Source: Pseudomonas wuhanensis (GTDB lineage: Bacteria; Pseudomonadota; Gammaproteobacteria; Pseudomonadales; Pseudomonadaceae). Taken from it: DNA of 64,000 nt. Location of the stretch: the NCBI RefSeq assembly GCF_030687395.1, contig NZ_CP117430.1, positions 1,426,001 to 1,490,000 on the forward strand, read 5' to 3'. Position numbers and translations under genes: made by a program. Under the pieces are notes generated by a model. It ran no database searches. It had not been told where the DNA came from and saw only the letters and a list, made by a program, of their open reading frames with translations. Each line of letters begins with the position of its first letter. Position 1 is the first letter of the stretch. This document shows positions 19,626 to 28,376 of the stretch, piece by piece.

Positions 19626-19853
19626 ATGAAACTCGAAATTGCACGAGGTTTGTTTTTAGCCGGAGCCTTGGCAGTTGCTTCATTGGCGGTGGCAGCGTGG
19701 GAGCAGCCCCGCACTCAAGTCCTCAGCTCCGTGCACGGTGACGCGCATTGTCCGTTGCCCCGGGTTGCCAAAGCACCCGTGGCCACTCAACCCGATCATG
19801 ACTTGTTACTGTTCATGTTCGGACTTTCTCAGGGACTGAGGCCACAAAGTTGA
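19626..19853 (+). CDS. Small exported or membrane-anchored protein (75 aa)
   Basis: Starts 2 bp after the wapQ stop, so probably the last gene of that transcript. The N-terminal hydrophobic stretch GLFLAGALAVASLAVAAW (about 8-25) is a signal peptide or anchor; the rest is a short polar tail with one Cys and no recognisable domain. PAO1 has, as I recall, a small hypothetical gene in the same place (PA4377). Function unknown. Confidence 0.65.
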   Translation: MKLEIARGLFLAGALAVASLAVAAWEQPRTQVLSSVHGDAHCPLPRVAKAPVATQPDHDLLLFMFGLSQGLRPQS

Positions 19854-19867
19854 ATAGATTGAAGCCC

Positions 19868-19903
19868 AAATGAAAGGCCTCGCAAATGCGAGGCCTTTCA
19901 TTT
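19868..19903. terminator. Long perfect hairpin terminator
   Basis: AAATGAAAGGCCTCGC/GCGAGGCCTTTCATTT is a 16-bp perfect stem with a 4-nt AAAT loop, 14 bp after the small gene at 19626. It ends the colRS-wapQ side transcript; the A/T-rich base of the stem could let it act in both directions. Confidence 0.85.
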
Positions 19904-19906
19904 GCC

Positions 19907-20017
19907 GATCGTTCCCACGCTCTGCGTGGGAATGCCTCTACGGACGCTCCGCGTTCGGCTTTTGATGGGACGCGGAGCGTCCCGGGCCGCATTCCCACGC
20001 AGAGCGTGGGAACGATC
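19907..20017. repeat. 111-bp palindromic repeat element, copy 1
   Basis: Perfect 27-bp inverted ends beginning GATCGTTCCCACGCTCTGCG, with an inner inverted pair GGACGCTCCGCGT/ACGCGGAGCGTCC. The same element, exactly 111 bp long, recurs at 44553 and 45323. It lies between convergent transcripts, between the hairpin terminator and mexW. Confidence 0.9.
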
Positions 20018-20040
20018 ATTCAGCCTTGCGCTCGACCGGT

Positions 20041-23000
20041 TCATGGGTATTTTTCAGGTTTATCAGGCTTGGCCAGCAACGTGTAGATGCACGGCAACAC
20101 GAACAAGGTGAACAGCGTTCCGATCGACATCCCCGTCGCGATCACCGTGCCAATGTCGAACCGGCTGACCGCCCCCGCGCCCGTGGCGATGATCAACGGC
20201 ACCATGCCGAACACCATCGCCGCCGTGGTCATCAGTACCGGACGCAGGCGAATGGCCGCCGCTTCCTCCACCGCTTCGCGAGGCGTCAGGCCTTTCTCCT
20301 TGCGTAACTGGTTGGCGAATTCGACGATCAGGATCCCGTGCTTGGTGATCAGCCCGATCAACGTCACCAATCCCACTTGGGTATAGATGTTCATGCTCGA
20401 CCAGCCAAGGAACAACGGGATCAACGCGCCACAGATCGACAGCGGCACGGTCACCAGAATCACCAGTGGATCGCGGAAGCTTTCGAACTGGGCCGCCAGC
20501 ACCAGGAAGATGATCGCCAAGGCCAGGGCGAAGGTGACCCACAGCGCGCTGCCCTCCTGAACGTATTGCCGCGACGCGCCGGCATAATCGACGGCGTAAC
20601 CCGCTGGCGCTTCTTCCCGGGCGATCTGGCGCACGGTGTCGATGGCTTCACCCATGCTGACCAGCGGGACCCCGGAAAGAATCGCCGAATTGAGTTGCTG
20701 GAACTGGTTCAACTGACGCGGTCGCGCGCGGTCGCTTACAGTGATCAGGGTCGACAAGGGCAGCAGTTCGCCCTTGGTGTTCTTGACGTAATAATGGTTC
20801 AGCCAGTCGGGGTTATCCCGGAAGGGCCGTTCCACCTGCGCAATGACTTTGTAGCTGCGGCCTTCGATGGTGAAACGGTTGATCTCCGCTTCACCCAGCA
20901 ACGTTGCGAGGGTGCCGCCCAGGTCCTGCATCGACACACCCATCTGCGCCGCCTTGGCGCGATCGATATCCACCACGACTTCGGGCTTGTCGAAGGCCAG
21001 GTCGACGTCGACGAAAGCAAACTTGCCGGATTCCATCGCTCTTTTTTTCACCCGGTCCGTCACCTCCAGCAACGACTCGTAGGCGTTGGCCGAGTTGATC
21101 ACGAATTGAAACGGCAGGCCTTCGCCGGTGCCCGGCAGGGACGGCAGGTTGAAACCGAAGATTTGCAACCCGGGGATGCTTTCCAGTTTGCTCTGGACCT
21201 CGGGCAGGATCTGCATTTGGGTCCGGTCGCGTTCGTTCCAGGGTTTGAGCAGGAAGCCGCCGATACCCGATTGCACACCGTTGAAGCCGTTGATCTGGAA
21301 CGAGGAGTAGTACTCGGGAAACTCCTTGAAAATCGTGAGGAACTCGTCGGTATAAGTATTCAGGTAGTCGAGGTTGGCCGTCTGCGGGGCGCTGGCCATC
21401 ATGAAGATGACGCCCTGGTCCTCGTCTGGCGCCAGTTCCGACTTGGTGAATTTGAGCAGCACCGGAATCAGGCACAGCACGATCACCGCGAACACCAGCA
21501 CCACTGGCCGGGTGTTGAGGGTGCCGTGAAGCACACTCTGGTAGCGACGCTTGAGGCCTTCGAAGATCACGTCCAGACGATGGGCCAGGCCGCTGGGGTT
21601 TTCATCGTGGCGCAGCAGCAGGGCGCACATCATTGGCGACAGTGTCAGGGCGACGATTCCGGAGATCACCACCGCCCCGGCCAGGGTCAGGGCGAACTCC
21701 TTGAACAGCGCCCCCGTCAGGCCGGTCAGGAAGCCGATCGGCGCATAGACCGCCGCCAGGGTAATGGTCATCGACACCACCGGCATGGCGATTTCCCGGG
21801 CACCTTCAATCGCGGCGTCCAGCGGCGTCTTGCCTTCTTCGATGTGTCGGTGGATGTTTTCCACCACCACGATGGCGTCATCCACCACCAGCCCGATGGC
21901 CAATACCATCGCCAGCAAGGTCAGCAGGTTGATCGAGTAGCCCATCATCTGCATGAAGAACATCACGCCGATCATCGACAGCGGAATGGTGACCACCGGG
22001 ATCACCACCGAACGCAGGGCGCCGAGGAACAGGAACACCACCACGATCACGATCAGCACCGCTTCGAACAGGGTTTTCACCACTTCATCGATTGAGGCCT
22101 GGATGAACAGCGTGGCGTCGTAGGCGATTTCACCTTTGAGATTCGGTGGCAGTTGCGCTTCCAGCTCCGGCATGATCTTGCGCACTTCCTTGATCACGTC
22201 CAGCGGGTTGGCGCCTGGGGTGGCCTTGATGCCGATGTACACCGAGGGCGTGCCGCCGAAGGAACTGACGGAGTTGTAGTTCTCCGCGCCCATCTCGACC
22301 CGCGCCACGTCCCGCAGCAGTACGCGACTGTCGCCCTCTACCTTGAGCGGGATCGCGGCAAAGGCCTCGGCGGATTTGAGTTCGGTGTTGGCGTTGATGC
22401 TGGTGACCACATACTCGCCTTTCACTTCGCCGGCGGCGGAGAGGAAGTTGTACTGGCGCACAGCGTTGGTCACGTCGCTGGCGCTCAGGCCGAAACCGGC
22501 GAGTTTCACCGGGTCCAGCCACAGGCGCATGGCGAACACCTGGTTACCAAGAATCTCGGCTTCGGCCATGCCCGGCAGGGTCGCCAGTTTTGGCTGGATG
22601 ACCCGTGACAGGTAATCGGTGATCTGCGGATTGCTCAGCTCCTTGCTGAAGAAGCTGATGTACATCAGCGCCGAGGCGTCGGCGGCTTCCTTGCTCAGCA
22701 CCGGGTCTTCGGCGTCCTGGGGCAGCTGGTTCTTGACCTCGTTGGCCTTGGCCAGCAGCTCGGTGAACAAGCGGTCGCTATTGGAGCCGATGCGCGCGTA
22801 GATCGAGATCACCGAGAAATTCTGGCGACTGACCGACGTCATGTAGTCGATGCCCTCGGCACTGGCCAGGCTCTGCTGCATCGGTTGGGTGATGTAACCC
22901 TGGATGGTTTCGGCGTTGGCCCCGGGGTAAGCGGTGGTCACCGTGATCAGGGCGTTTTCCATTTGCGGGTATTGGCGCAGCGGCAACTTGCTCCAGGCCT

Positions 23001-23079
23001 GGAAGCCCAGCAGCACAATCAACAGGCTGACCACGGTGGCGAGCACCGGGCGGCGGATGAACGGGTCGGTAAAAGCCAT
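20041..23079 (-). CDS. mexW: RND multidrug efflux permease, MexW-like
   Basis: 1012 residues, inner-membrane proton/drug antiporter of the HAE1 family. N-terminal signature FTDPFIRRPVLATVVSLLIVLLG. The proton-relay Asp pair is in LVVDDAIVVVENIHRH (about residue 400), and the C-terminal block is GLITKHGILIVEFANQLR. Two large periplasmic loops are present. It follows its adaptor by 13 bp. No outer-membrane factor gene is next to the pair, as for MexVW in PAO1, which sits near wapQ/inaA there too and borrows OprM. The symbol rests on that remembered synteny. Confidence 0.88.
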   Translation of the reverse strand: MAFTDPFIRRPVLATVVSLLIVLLGFQAWSKLPLRQYPQMENALITVTTAYPGANAETIQGYITQPMQQSLASAEGIDYMTSVSRQNFSVISIYARIGSNSDRLFTELLAKANEVKNQLPQDAEDPVLSKEAADASALMYISFFSKELSNPQITDYLSRVIQPKLATLPGMAEAEILGNQVFAMRLWLDPVKLAGFGLSASDVTNAVRQYNFLSAAGEVKGEYVVTSINANTELKSAEAFAAIPLKVEGDSRVLLRDVARVEMGAENYNSVSSFGGTPSVYIGIKATPGANPLDVIKEVRKIMPELEAQLPPNLKGEIAYDATLFIQASIDEVVKTLFEAVLIVIVVVFLFLGALRSVVIPVVTIPLSMIGVMFFMQMMGYSINLLTLLAMVLAIGLVVDDAIVVVENIHRHIEEGKTPLDAAIEGAREIAMPVVSMTITLAAVYAPIGFLTGLTGALFKEFALTLAGAVVISGIVALTLSPMMCALLLRHDENPSGLAHRLDVIFEGLKRRYQSVLHGTLNTRPVVLVFAVIVLCLIPVLLKFTKSELAPDEDQGVIFMMASAPQTANLDYLNTYTDEFLTIFKEFPEYYSSFQINGFNGVQSGIGGFLLKPWNERDRTQMQILPEVQSKLESIPGLQIFGFNLPSLPGTGEGLPFQFVINSANAYESLLEVTDRVKKRAMESGKFAFVDVDLAFDKPEVVVDIDRAKAAQMGVSMQDLGGTLATLLGEAEINRFTIEGRSYKVIAQVERPFRDNPDWLNHYYVKNTKGELLPLSTLITVSDRARPRQLNQFQQLNSAILSGVPLVSMGEAIDTVRQIAREEAPAGYAVDYAGASRQYVQEGSALWVTFALALAIIFLVLAAQFESFRDPLVILVTVPLSICGALIPLFLGWSSMNIYTQVGLVTLIGLITKHGILIVEFANQLRKEKGLTPREAVEEAAAIRLRPVLMTTAAMVFGMVPLIIATGAGAVSRFDIGTVIATGMSIGTLFTLFVLPCIYTLLAKPDKPEKYP

Positions 23080-23092
23080 GGGGATTCCTTGA

Positions 23093-24241
23093 TCAGTCAG
23101 CGCGCGGCTGACTGCTCTTCTCGGCTAGGGTCTTGTCGTCGCTGATGGCAATGTGTGCGCCGTGGTCCAGTTTGATCTGGCCCCCCGTGACCACTTTTTC
23201 GCCGTTCTGCACGCCTTTGGTGATCATGACCATCCCGTCGCGGCGCTCGCCGGTTTCGACGAAGCGGCGTTCGGCGATCAGAACCGGCTCGCCCTTGTCG
23301 TCTTTTTCGAGGCTGCCGTCTTCGGCCTTTTTCTGTGTGACGACGTACAGCGAGTTGCCATAAAGGGTGTAGGCGATCGCGCTTTCCGGCACAACGATGT
23401 GCGGCTGCGGGTTGGGCAACAGCACCTGCAGGCTGGCGAACATCCCCGGCAGCAACTTGCCGTCGGGGTTGGCCAGGGTTGCGCGCACCAGCACGTTGCG
23501 GGTGCTGCTCTCGACCTTCGGGTTGATCGCGCTGACGGTGCCGGGGAACGTCTCTGTCGGATAGGCCGAGACAATGACTTGTACCGATTGGCCGAGGGTG
23601 ATCTTCGGCACGTCCTGCTCGGGCACAAAGAAGTCGACGTAGAGGCTGCTGAGGTCTTGCAGGGTGGCGATCATCGTGCCGCTGGCCACGTAGTCACCGA
23701 CATCTACCCGACGAATGCCGATGGTCCCGCTGAACGGCGCGAGGATGCGTTTTCTTTCCAGTGCCGCCTTGAGTTGATTGACCGTGGCCCGGCTCTTTTG
23801 CAACACCGCCGAGAGTCGGTCGAACTCGCCTTTGGAAATAGCCTGGCTGCCCACCAGTTGGCTGCCGCGACCGTAATCCAGTTGCGCCAGTCCCAGGTCG
23901 GCCTGGGCGGTTGCCAGCAGGGCGGTTTCCACAGCGCTGTCGAGTTGCAGCAGCGGCTGACCGGCCTTGACCTTCTGCCCTGACTCGAACTGCACTTCCT
24001 TGACGGTACCGTCGACTTCCAGACTCAGGTCGACCCCTTGCAGCGCCGTGAGGGTGCCGACCGTTGGCAAACGGCTTTGCCACGGACGTTCGGTGGCGGT
24101 GGCCACGGCGACACTGATCGGCGGTTTCGGCGCGGAGAAGCCCTGCATCATCGTGTAGATAGAGAAGGCTTTGTAACCGGCCAGGACCAGCACGATTAGC
24201 AGAACAACACCCAGCATGATCAGCATGCGGCGACGCAGCAT
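23093..24241 (-). CDS. mexV: RND efflux periplasmic adaptor, MexV-like
   Basis: 382 residues from the ATG at 24241 (MLRRRMLIML), with AAGGAA upstream. The open frame before it is not coding. The N-terminal anchor spans about 6-30. Then come a lipoyl/hairpin region (VDGTVKEVQFESGQKVKAGQ and ILAPFSGTIGIRRVDVGDYV), a coiled hairpin (about 100-150) and a beta-barrel (FPGTVSAINPKVESSTRNVLVRA). It links the permease to an outer-membrane channel. First gene of a two-gene operon with mexW. Confidence 0.9.
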   Translation of the reverse strand: MLRRRMLIMLGVVLLIVLVLAGYKAFSIYTMMQGFSAPKPPISVAVATATERPWQSRLPTVGTLTALQGVDLSLEVDGTVKEVQFESGQKVKAGQPLLQLDSAVETALLATAQADLGLAQLDYGRGSQLVGSQAISKGEFDRLSAVLQKSRATVNQLKAALERKRILAPFSGTIGIRRVDVGDYVASGTMIATLQDLSSLYVDFFVPEQDVPKITLGQSVQVIVSAYPTETFPGTVSAINPKVESSTRNVLVRATLANPDGKLLPGMFASLQVLLPNPQPHIVVPESAIAYTLYGNSLYVVTQKKAEDGSLEKDDKGEPVLIAERRFVETGERRDGMVMITKGVQNGEKVVTGGQIKLDHGAHIAISDDKTLAEKSSQPRAD

Positions 24242-24358
24242 ATTTCCGGTTCCTTGGAGAAAATCAGGTGAGACAGGCGGGAACATTACTCCGAGTGTGA
24301 CAGTGAATCCAACTGCCACTTTTTACAGACGAGTATGCAATGCGGCGAACACAAAAGC

Positions 24359-24451
24359 TGTGGCGAGGGAGCTTGCTCCCGCTGGACTGCGTAGCAGTCC
24401 CATTTTTTAGGGCCGCTGCGCAGCCCAGCGGGAGCAAGCTCCCTCGCCACA
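24359..24451. repeat. REP pair (TGTGGCGAGGGAGCTTGCTC class)
   Basis: TGTGGCGAGGGAGCTTGCTC and its inverted copy GAGCAAGCTCCCTCGCCACA bracket a GC-rich hairpin core. This is a second REP class in the genome, also at 29884 and 42111. It lies between the DUF1513 gene and mexV. Confidence 0.88.
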
Positions 24452-24479
24452 AGGTAACCCCACCACTGGGAAGGTGGCC

Positions 24480-25592
24480 TCAGATCAGATGAAGATGGTT
24501 GTCCCAGAGCCCGGCAGGCAACTCCAGAGGTTTTGCAACGAGGGTTGTCTGGCGGCAATCGTAGTACCGGCATCGACCCTGACCGGAGGTCACGACAAAA
24601 CCATCGGCCACGGCCCCGACGCCGGCGCAGTCGGGAAGAGGCGCATCGAGGCGTACTTCACCGTTGTCCAGGTCCCAGATAAAAAAGCGGTTGCCCCGCG
24701 GCGCGGTCAGGGCGACCAGACGCAGTTCGCTGTGTACGGCGACGCTGGCGGTGTAATGCCCCATGGCCTGTAACTGATGCTCGGGTACCGGGAACGCCAC
24801 GAACGGTTGGCCGGGACGCTTGATCGCCAGCAGCTCCGATGACTCGTGGGCAGCGCCCATGAACTGCTGGCCGGCAACGATGGTGCCATCGCTGGCAACG
24901 CCCAAATGCCGCACGCTGTTCATCTGCTGGGCCAGTGTTTCCTTGCTCAACAAAGTGCCATCGCGCTGCATCAACACCAGGCTCGGTTCCATCGCGTTGA
25001 GGTTCATCTCGACCCGGCTTTCGGCCTCGGTGCGAATGCCGCCGTTGGCCACGATCAGCGTCTCGCCATCGGGCATCCACGACACTTGATGCGGGCCGAC
25101 ACCGTGGGTGGAAAGCTCGCCGCTGTGCACCAGTCGCTCACCTTCGAACTTATACACACCGAGCAGACCACGGCCCGGATCGCAGGTGTCGTTCTCGGTG
25201 GCGTACAACCAGTCGCCGCTCTGGTGAATCACCGCATGGCCGTAGAAATGCCGGTTCGGCCGCGAGACCACGGTTTGCAGCAGCGTGCCGTCGCGCAGGT
25301 CGATCAGGTAGCTCTCGGTGCCCGGCCGCCGGGCGACGAACAGCGCCATCGGCAGTGTCGGGTGGTTGATGATGTCGTGGCAGCGCTGGCCGACCTGGGT
25401 GGCAAACACCCGGGTGCCGTCCAGCCGATAACCGACGGCATAGTGCTTGCCGTCAGCATCGTCTCGCGCCGAGAGCAGCAGCGGGCTTTTGTCCTTGTGC
25501 TTGAACAGCGTCCAGCCGCCCAGTGTCACCGCACCCAGCAGCAAACTCCCTAACGTCAGAGCCTGGCGTCGCAGCATGGCACTTGCCCTCAT
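24480..25592 (-). CDS. DUF1513 family beta-propeller-like protein
   Basis: 370 residues. The N-terminal signal MLRRQALTLGSLLLGAVTLGGW looks like a Tat-type or Sec signal with RR. The rest has repeated blade-like strands (HFYGHAVIHQSGDWLYATEND, GPHQVSWMPDGETLIVANGG, HYTASVAVHSELRLVALTAP). It overlaps the imelysin gene by one base (TGATG), so translation is coupled. The set imelysin / DUF1111 / imelysin / DUF1513 is a recurrent iron-related periplasmic cluster, as in PAO1 PA4370-PA4373 from memory. Exact role unknown. Confidence 0.82.
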   Translation of the reverse strand: MRASAMLRRQALTLGSLLLGAVTLGGWTLFKHKDKSPLLLSARDDADGKHYAVGYRLDGTRVFATQVGQRCHDIINHPTLPMALFVARRPGTESYLIDLRDGTLLQTVVSRPNRHFYGHAVIHQSGDWLYATENDTCDPGRGLLGVYKFEGERLVHSGELSTHGVGPHQVSWMPDGETLIVANGGIRTEAESRVEMNLNAMEPSLVLMQRDGTLLSKETLAQQMNSVRHLGVASDGTIVAGQQFMGAAHESSELLAIKRPGQPFVAFPVPEHQLQAMGHYTASVAVHSELRLVALTAPRGNRFFIWDLDNGEVRLDAPLPDCAGVGAVADGFVVTSGQGRCRYYDCRQTTLVAKPLELPAGLWDNHLHLI

Positions 25593-26656
25593 CAGTCACC
25601 GTCGTTGGCGTTGAAGCCCAGTTGGATACCCAGCGCCTTGGCCAGTTCGCCTTCGTGCAGGCGGTGGACGACGTTGAGGCTGTCATAGATGGCGTTGAGC
25701 TGCTGGCGACCAGCGTCGTCGGTGAGCATGTCGGTCAGCGGGCGCTGGTTATCGGCAAGCAGTTTCAGGGACGCTGCGTAGGCCGCGTCGATCTTGTCGG
25801 CCAAAGGTTTCTGCTCGCTCGACAACAGACCGCGCAGGCCTTTGTTGTCCACACCGACCCACACGGTTTGCGCCGCGCTCAGGCTGGCTTCCAGGCCTTT
25901 GAGCGACGATTGGCTGCGCCAGGCATCGGCCTGGAATGGCTGTGGCGTGCCCTTGCTCTGACGGCCCATCGGCGTGCCGAGTTTTTTCTTCAGGGTGTCC
26001 AGTGCGGTCACTTGCACACGCAGCAGATCGGCAATCGCTTCGTGGGAGTCTGCGTAGCGCTGGTTCGGGAATTTGCTCAGCTGCGCGAGCATGCCGTCGG
26101 TGGTGTTCCAGCGCGACAGGATCTCTTCGGCCAGTTGTTTCTGACGTTCGCCAATGGCGGTCAGCAGTGGGCAATATTTGGCTTTCTGAGCGCTGTCGGC
26201 CATGTCGATCTTGCTGTCGAACAGGATGTATTCATAGGCCGAGAGGCCTTGCACCACGACGCTGGACTTGGTCAGGGCGGCGGCATCGATCTGCGGTTGC
26301 GCGGTGACCAGTTGCTCGACCTGACGGCCCACGAGGTTTTTCTTGTCCGGCCAGAACTGCACTTGCCAGGAACGGTTGCCCTCGGCCAACGGCCCGATCA
26401 GCAGCGGTTGCAACTCGGCCCAGGCTTTCTGCGCGTGCAGGAAGTCGGCGCGGGCGGTGTCCAGGGTTTCCTTGCCTTGGCAGAACGCCAGGGCGCTGAC
26501 CGCCAATTGACGGTCGGCTTCGACCCAGCGGCTATAGGTCGGCAGGATGACTTGCTTGGCGATGGCCGCCGACGTGACCGCTTGCGGATCCTGGGGCGAA
26601 CAGGCGCCCAGGGCGAGGGCGGCAAGGCTGGTGAACAACAATTTGGGACGGAACAT
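25592..26656 (-). CDS. Imelysin-family (IrpA/EfeO-like) lipoprotein
   Basis: 354 residues. The lipobox LGAC (Cys about residue 19) predicts a lipoprotein. The imelysin helical-bundle domain follows, with VVQGLSAYEYILFDS in place of the GxHxxE motif of active metal-binding imelysins: Ser-Ala-Tyr-Glu keeps the Glu but the His is lost. Members are iron-regulated periplasmic or outer-membrane proteins, thought to handle iron. It is the second imelysin of the cluster and sits 27 bp after the DUF1111 gene. Confidence 0.87.
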   Translation of the reverse strand: MFRPKLLFTSLAALALGACSPQDPQAVTSAAIAKQVILPTYSRWVEADRQLAVSALAFCQGKETLDTARADFLHAQKAWAELQPLLIGPLAEGNRSWQVQFWPDKKNLVGRQVEQLVTAQPQIDAAALTKSSVVVQGLSAYEYILFDSKIDMADSAQKAKYCPLLTAIGERQKQLAEEILSRWNTTDGMLAQLSKFPNQRYADSHEAIADLLRVQVTALDTLKKKLGTPMGRQSKGTPQPFQADAWRSQSSLKGLEASLSAAQTVWVGVDNKGLRGLLSSEQKPLADKIDAAYAASLKLLADNQRPLTDMLTDDAGRQQLNAIYDSLNVVHRLHEGELAKALGIQLGFNANDGD

Positions 26657-26683
26657 GTCGGGCTCCCGCTGAAGGAAAACGTA

Positions 26684-28111
26684 TTAAAGGGAATTCAAGA
26701 ACGCCAGTAACGCCGCGCGCTGCTCGGCATTGAAAGACAAAACCTGTTGCTGCGCCGCCTTTGCCTCGCCGCCATGCCAGAGCACGGCTTCGAGCAGGTT
26801 ACGGGCGCGGCCGTCATGCAAAAATTGGGTGTGGCCGCTGACCGCCTGCGTCAGGCCGATGCCCCACAACGGCGGCGTGCGCCAGTCGCGGCCACTGGCC
26901 TGGAATTCGCTGCGGTTGTCGGCCAGGCCGTCGCCCATGTCATGCAGCAGCAGATCGCTGTAAGGGCGAATCACTTGATTAGCCAGTTCAGGTTCCGCGG
27001 CATTGGCGGCGGTGGTGTATTTCGGGGTGTGGCAGGACTGGCATCCGGCCTGGAAAAACAGATTCTTGCCGGCCAGCACTTGCGGCGCGCCGACATCGCG
27101 ACGGGCCGGCACCGCGAGGTTACGGCTGTAGAACAGCACCAGACGCAGAATGTTGTCGCTGACTTCCGGCTCGCCATCCGGGCCATTGCCGTTGGGCGCC
27201 TGCTTGCAAGCGGTTTGTGCGTCGGTGCAGTCATCAATGGGCTTCAGGCTGGTGGTGAGGCCCATATCACCCGAGAACGCGTGAACATTTTGTTGATTGA
27301 GGTTCGGTTGCCCGGCTTTCCAGCCAAATCGTCCGAGAACAGTCTTCTGCTGCGCGTCATCCCAGACCCGGTTCGGTCGTCCGGCGATGCCATTTTTCTC
27401 TCGCGCCTGAGCCTCGGCGTTGGCCAGGATGGCCTCGTCGGGGATCGCTTCAAGCAAGCCCAGGCCAATCATCGGCGGTGCGATGCGCGCCGAGAAACGC
27501 GTGTCGGGGTGCATCGGGCCGTAGCCGAGTTGAGTGATCTGCAGGGTCGGCTTACGTAACTCGATTTCGCTGCCGTCTTTGAAACGCACCGGGACCGCTG
27601 TGTAATCGACGCGTACTTTGCCTTCCGGGACGACGCCGGGCACCGACATGTCCTGCAACTGGCCGCCGTAGACCGGCTCCGGCACCACGCCCAGTTGCTC
27701 GATGACCTTGGCGTAGGCCGGCGCGTCAGGAATCGACAGGCGCACCAGCATCGACACCGCGTTCGGTGCATCGGGCGCGGGAGGGTGACCGCGCCCGTCC
27801 TTGATGTGGCAGTTCTGGCAGGCGTTGGTATTGAACAACGGGCCAAGGCCATCGCGGGCGGTGGTGGTCGACGGCGCGATCACCCAGGGGCTGCGAAAAA
27901 AACTGTTGCCGACGCTGAAATCGACGCGCCGTGACGGCGGCAGATTGGCGGACGGCAGGGAGAATGCGTTCTGATCGGTCTTGCGCACCGTTGCGCTGCC
28001 GCCGGACCGGGCTTCACCGGGCTCGGCCTGGGTAAAACGCGGGGCGTCATCGCAGGCACTCAGGCCCAGGGCCAGCAACAGTGCGGACAAGCGAAGAGGC
28101 AGCGAGGGCAT
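26684..28111 (-). CDS. DUF1111 di-haem cytochrome-like oxidoreductase lipoprotein
   Basis: 475 residues from the ATG at 28111 (MPSLPLRLSA), with AGGA upstream. The signal ends LSAC, a likely lipobox. Two CxxCH haem-binding motifs are present, CQNCH (about residue 103) and CQSCH (about residue 365), as in the MauG/cytochrome c peroxidase-like DUF1111 group, often called thiol oxidoreductases. The first is followed by IKDGRGHPP, the second by TPKYTT. Located in the periplasm. In this cluster it may oxidise or reduce iron for the neighbouring imelysins; that role is inference. Confidence 0.85.
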   Translation of the reverse strand: MPSLPLRLSALLLALGLSACDDAPRFTQAEPGEARSGGSATVRKTDQNAFSLPSANLPPSRRVDFSVGNSFFRSPWVIAPSTTTARDGLGPLFNTNACQNCHIKDGRGHPPAPDAPNAVSMLVRLSIPDAPAYAKVIEQLGVVPEPVYGGQLQDMSVPGVVPEGKVRVDYTAVPVRFKDGSEIELRKPTLQITQLGYGPMHPDTRFSARIAPPMIGLGLLEAIPDEAILANAEAQAREKNGIAGRPNRVWDDAQQKTVLGRFGWKAGQPNLNQQNVHAFSGDMGLTTSLKPIDDCTDAQTACKQAPNGNGPDGEPEVSDNILRLVLFYSRNLAVPARRDVGAPQVLAGKNLFFQAGCQSCHTPKYTTAANAAEPELANQVIRPYSDLLLHDMGDGLADNRSEFQASGRDWRTPPLWGIGLTQAVSGHTQFLHDGRARNLLEAVLWHGGEAKAAQQQVLSFNAEQRAALLAFLNSL

Positions 28112-28230
28112 CGGACATCCTGCAAGACGAGCAAAACAAGGGCGCAAAGTCTAACAGGGCAGGGGAGTTTGAATAAGAGGAATTATCGTTTGGTTGATGT
28201 GGCGCAGGGTTTGATTTGAGACCGCGTCGC

Positions 28231-28303
28231 GGCCATCGCGGGCAAGCCCGCTCCCACAGGTCTTGCACTGAACCTGTGGGAGCGTGGCTTGCTCGCGATG
28301 AGG
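28231..28303. repeat. REP pair between icmP and the DUF1111 gene
   Basis: GGCCATCGCGGGCAAGCCCG and inverted GTGGGAGCGTGGCTTGCTCG. It lies between two genes of the same strand, after the icmP terminator. Confidence 0.85.
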
Positions 28304-28332
28304 CCATCAGCATCACTCAAAAATCAGGCATG

Positions 28333-28360
28333 AAAAAGGCGACCCGAAGATCGCCTTTTC
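28333..28360 (-). terminator. Rho-independent terminator of icmP
   Basis: AAAAGGCGA/TCGCCTTTT stem with an 8-nt loop, 17 bp beyond the icmP stop. On the minus strand it ends in CTTTTTCAT, a clear U-tract. Confidence 0.85.
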
Positions 28361-28376
28361 GCTCAGCCAGCGTTGA

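Noticed and set aside
20338..22095. 585-codon open frame opposite mexW
   Set aside because: Antisense of a well-supported RND permease; protein is rich in His, Gln and Arg with no motif.
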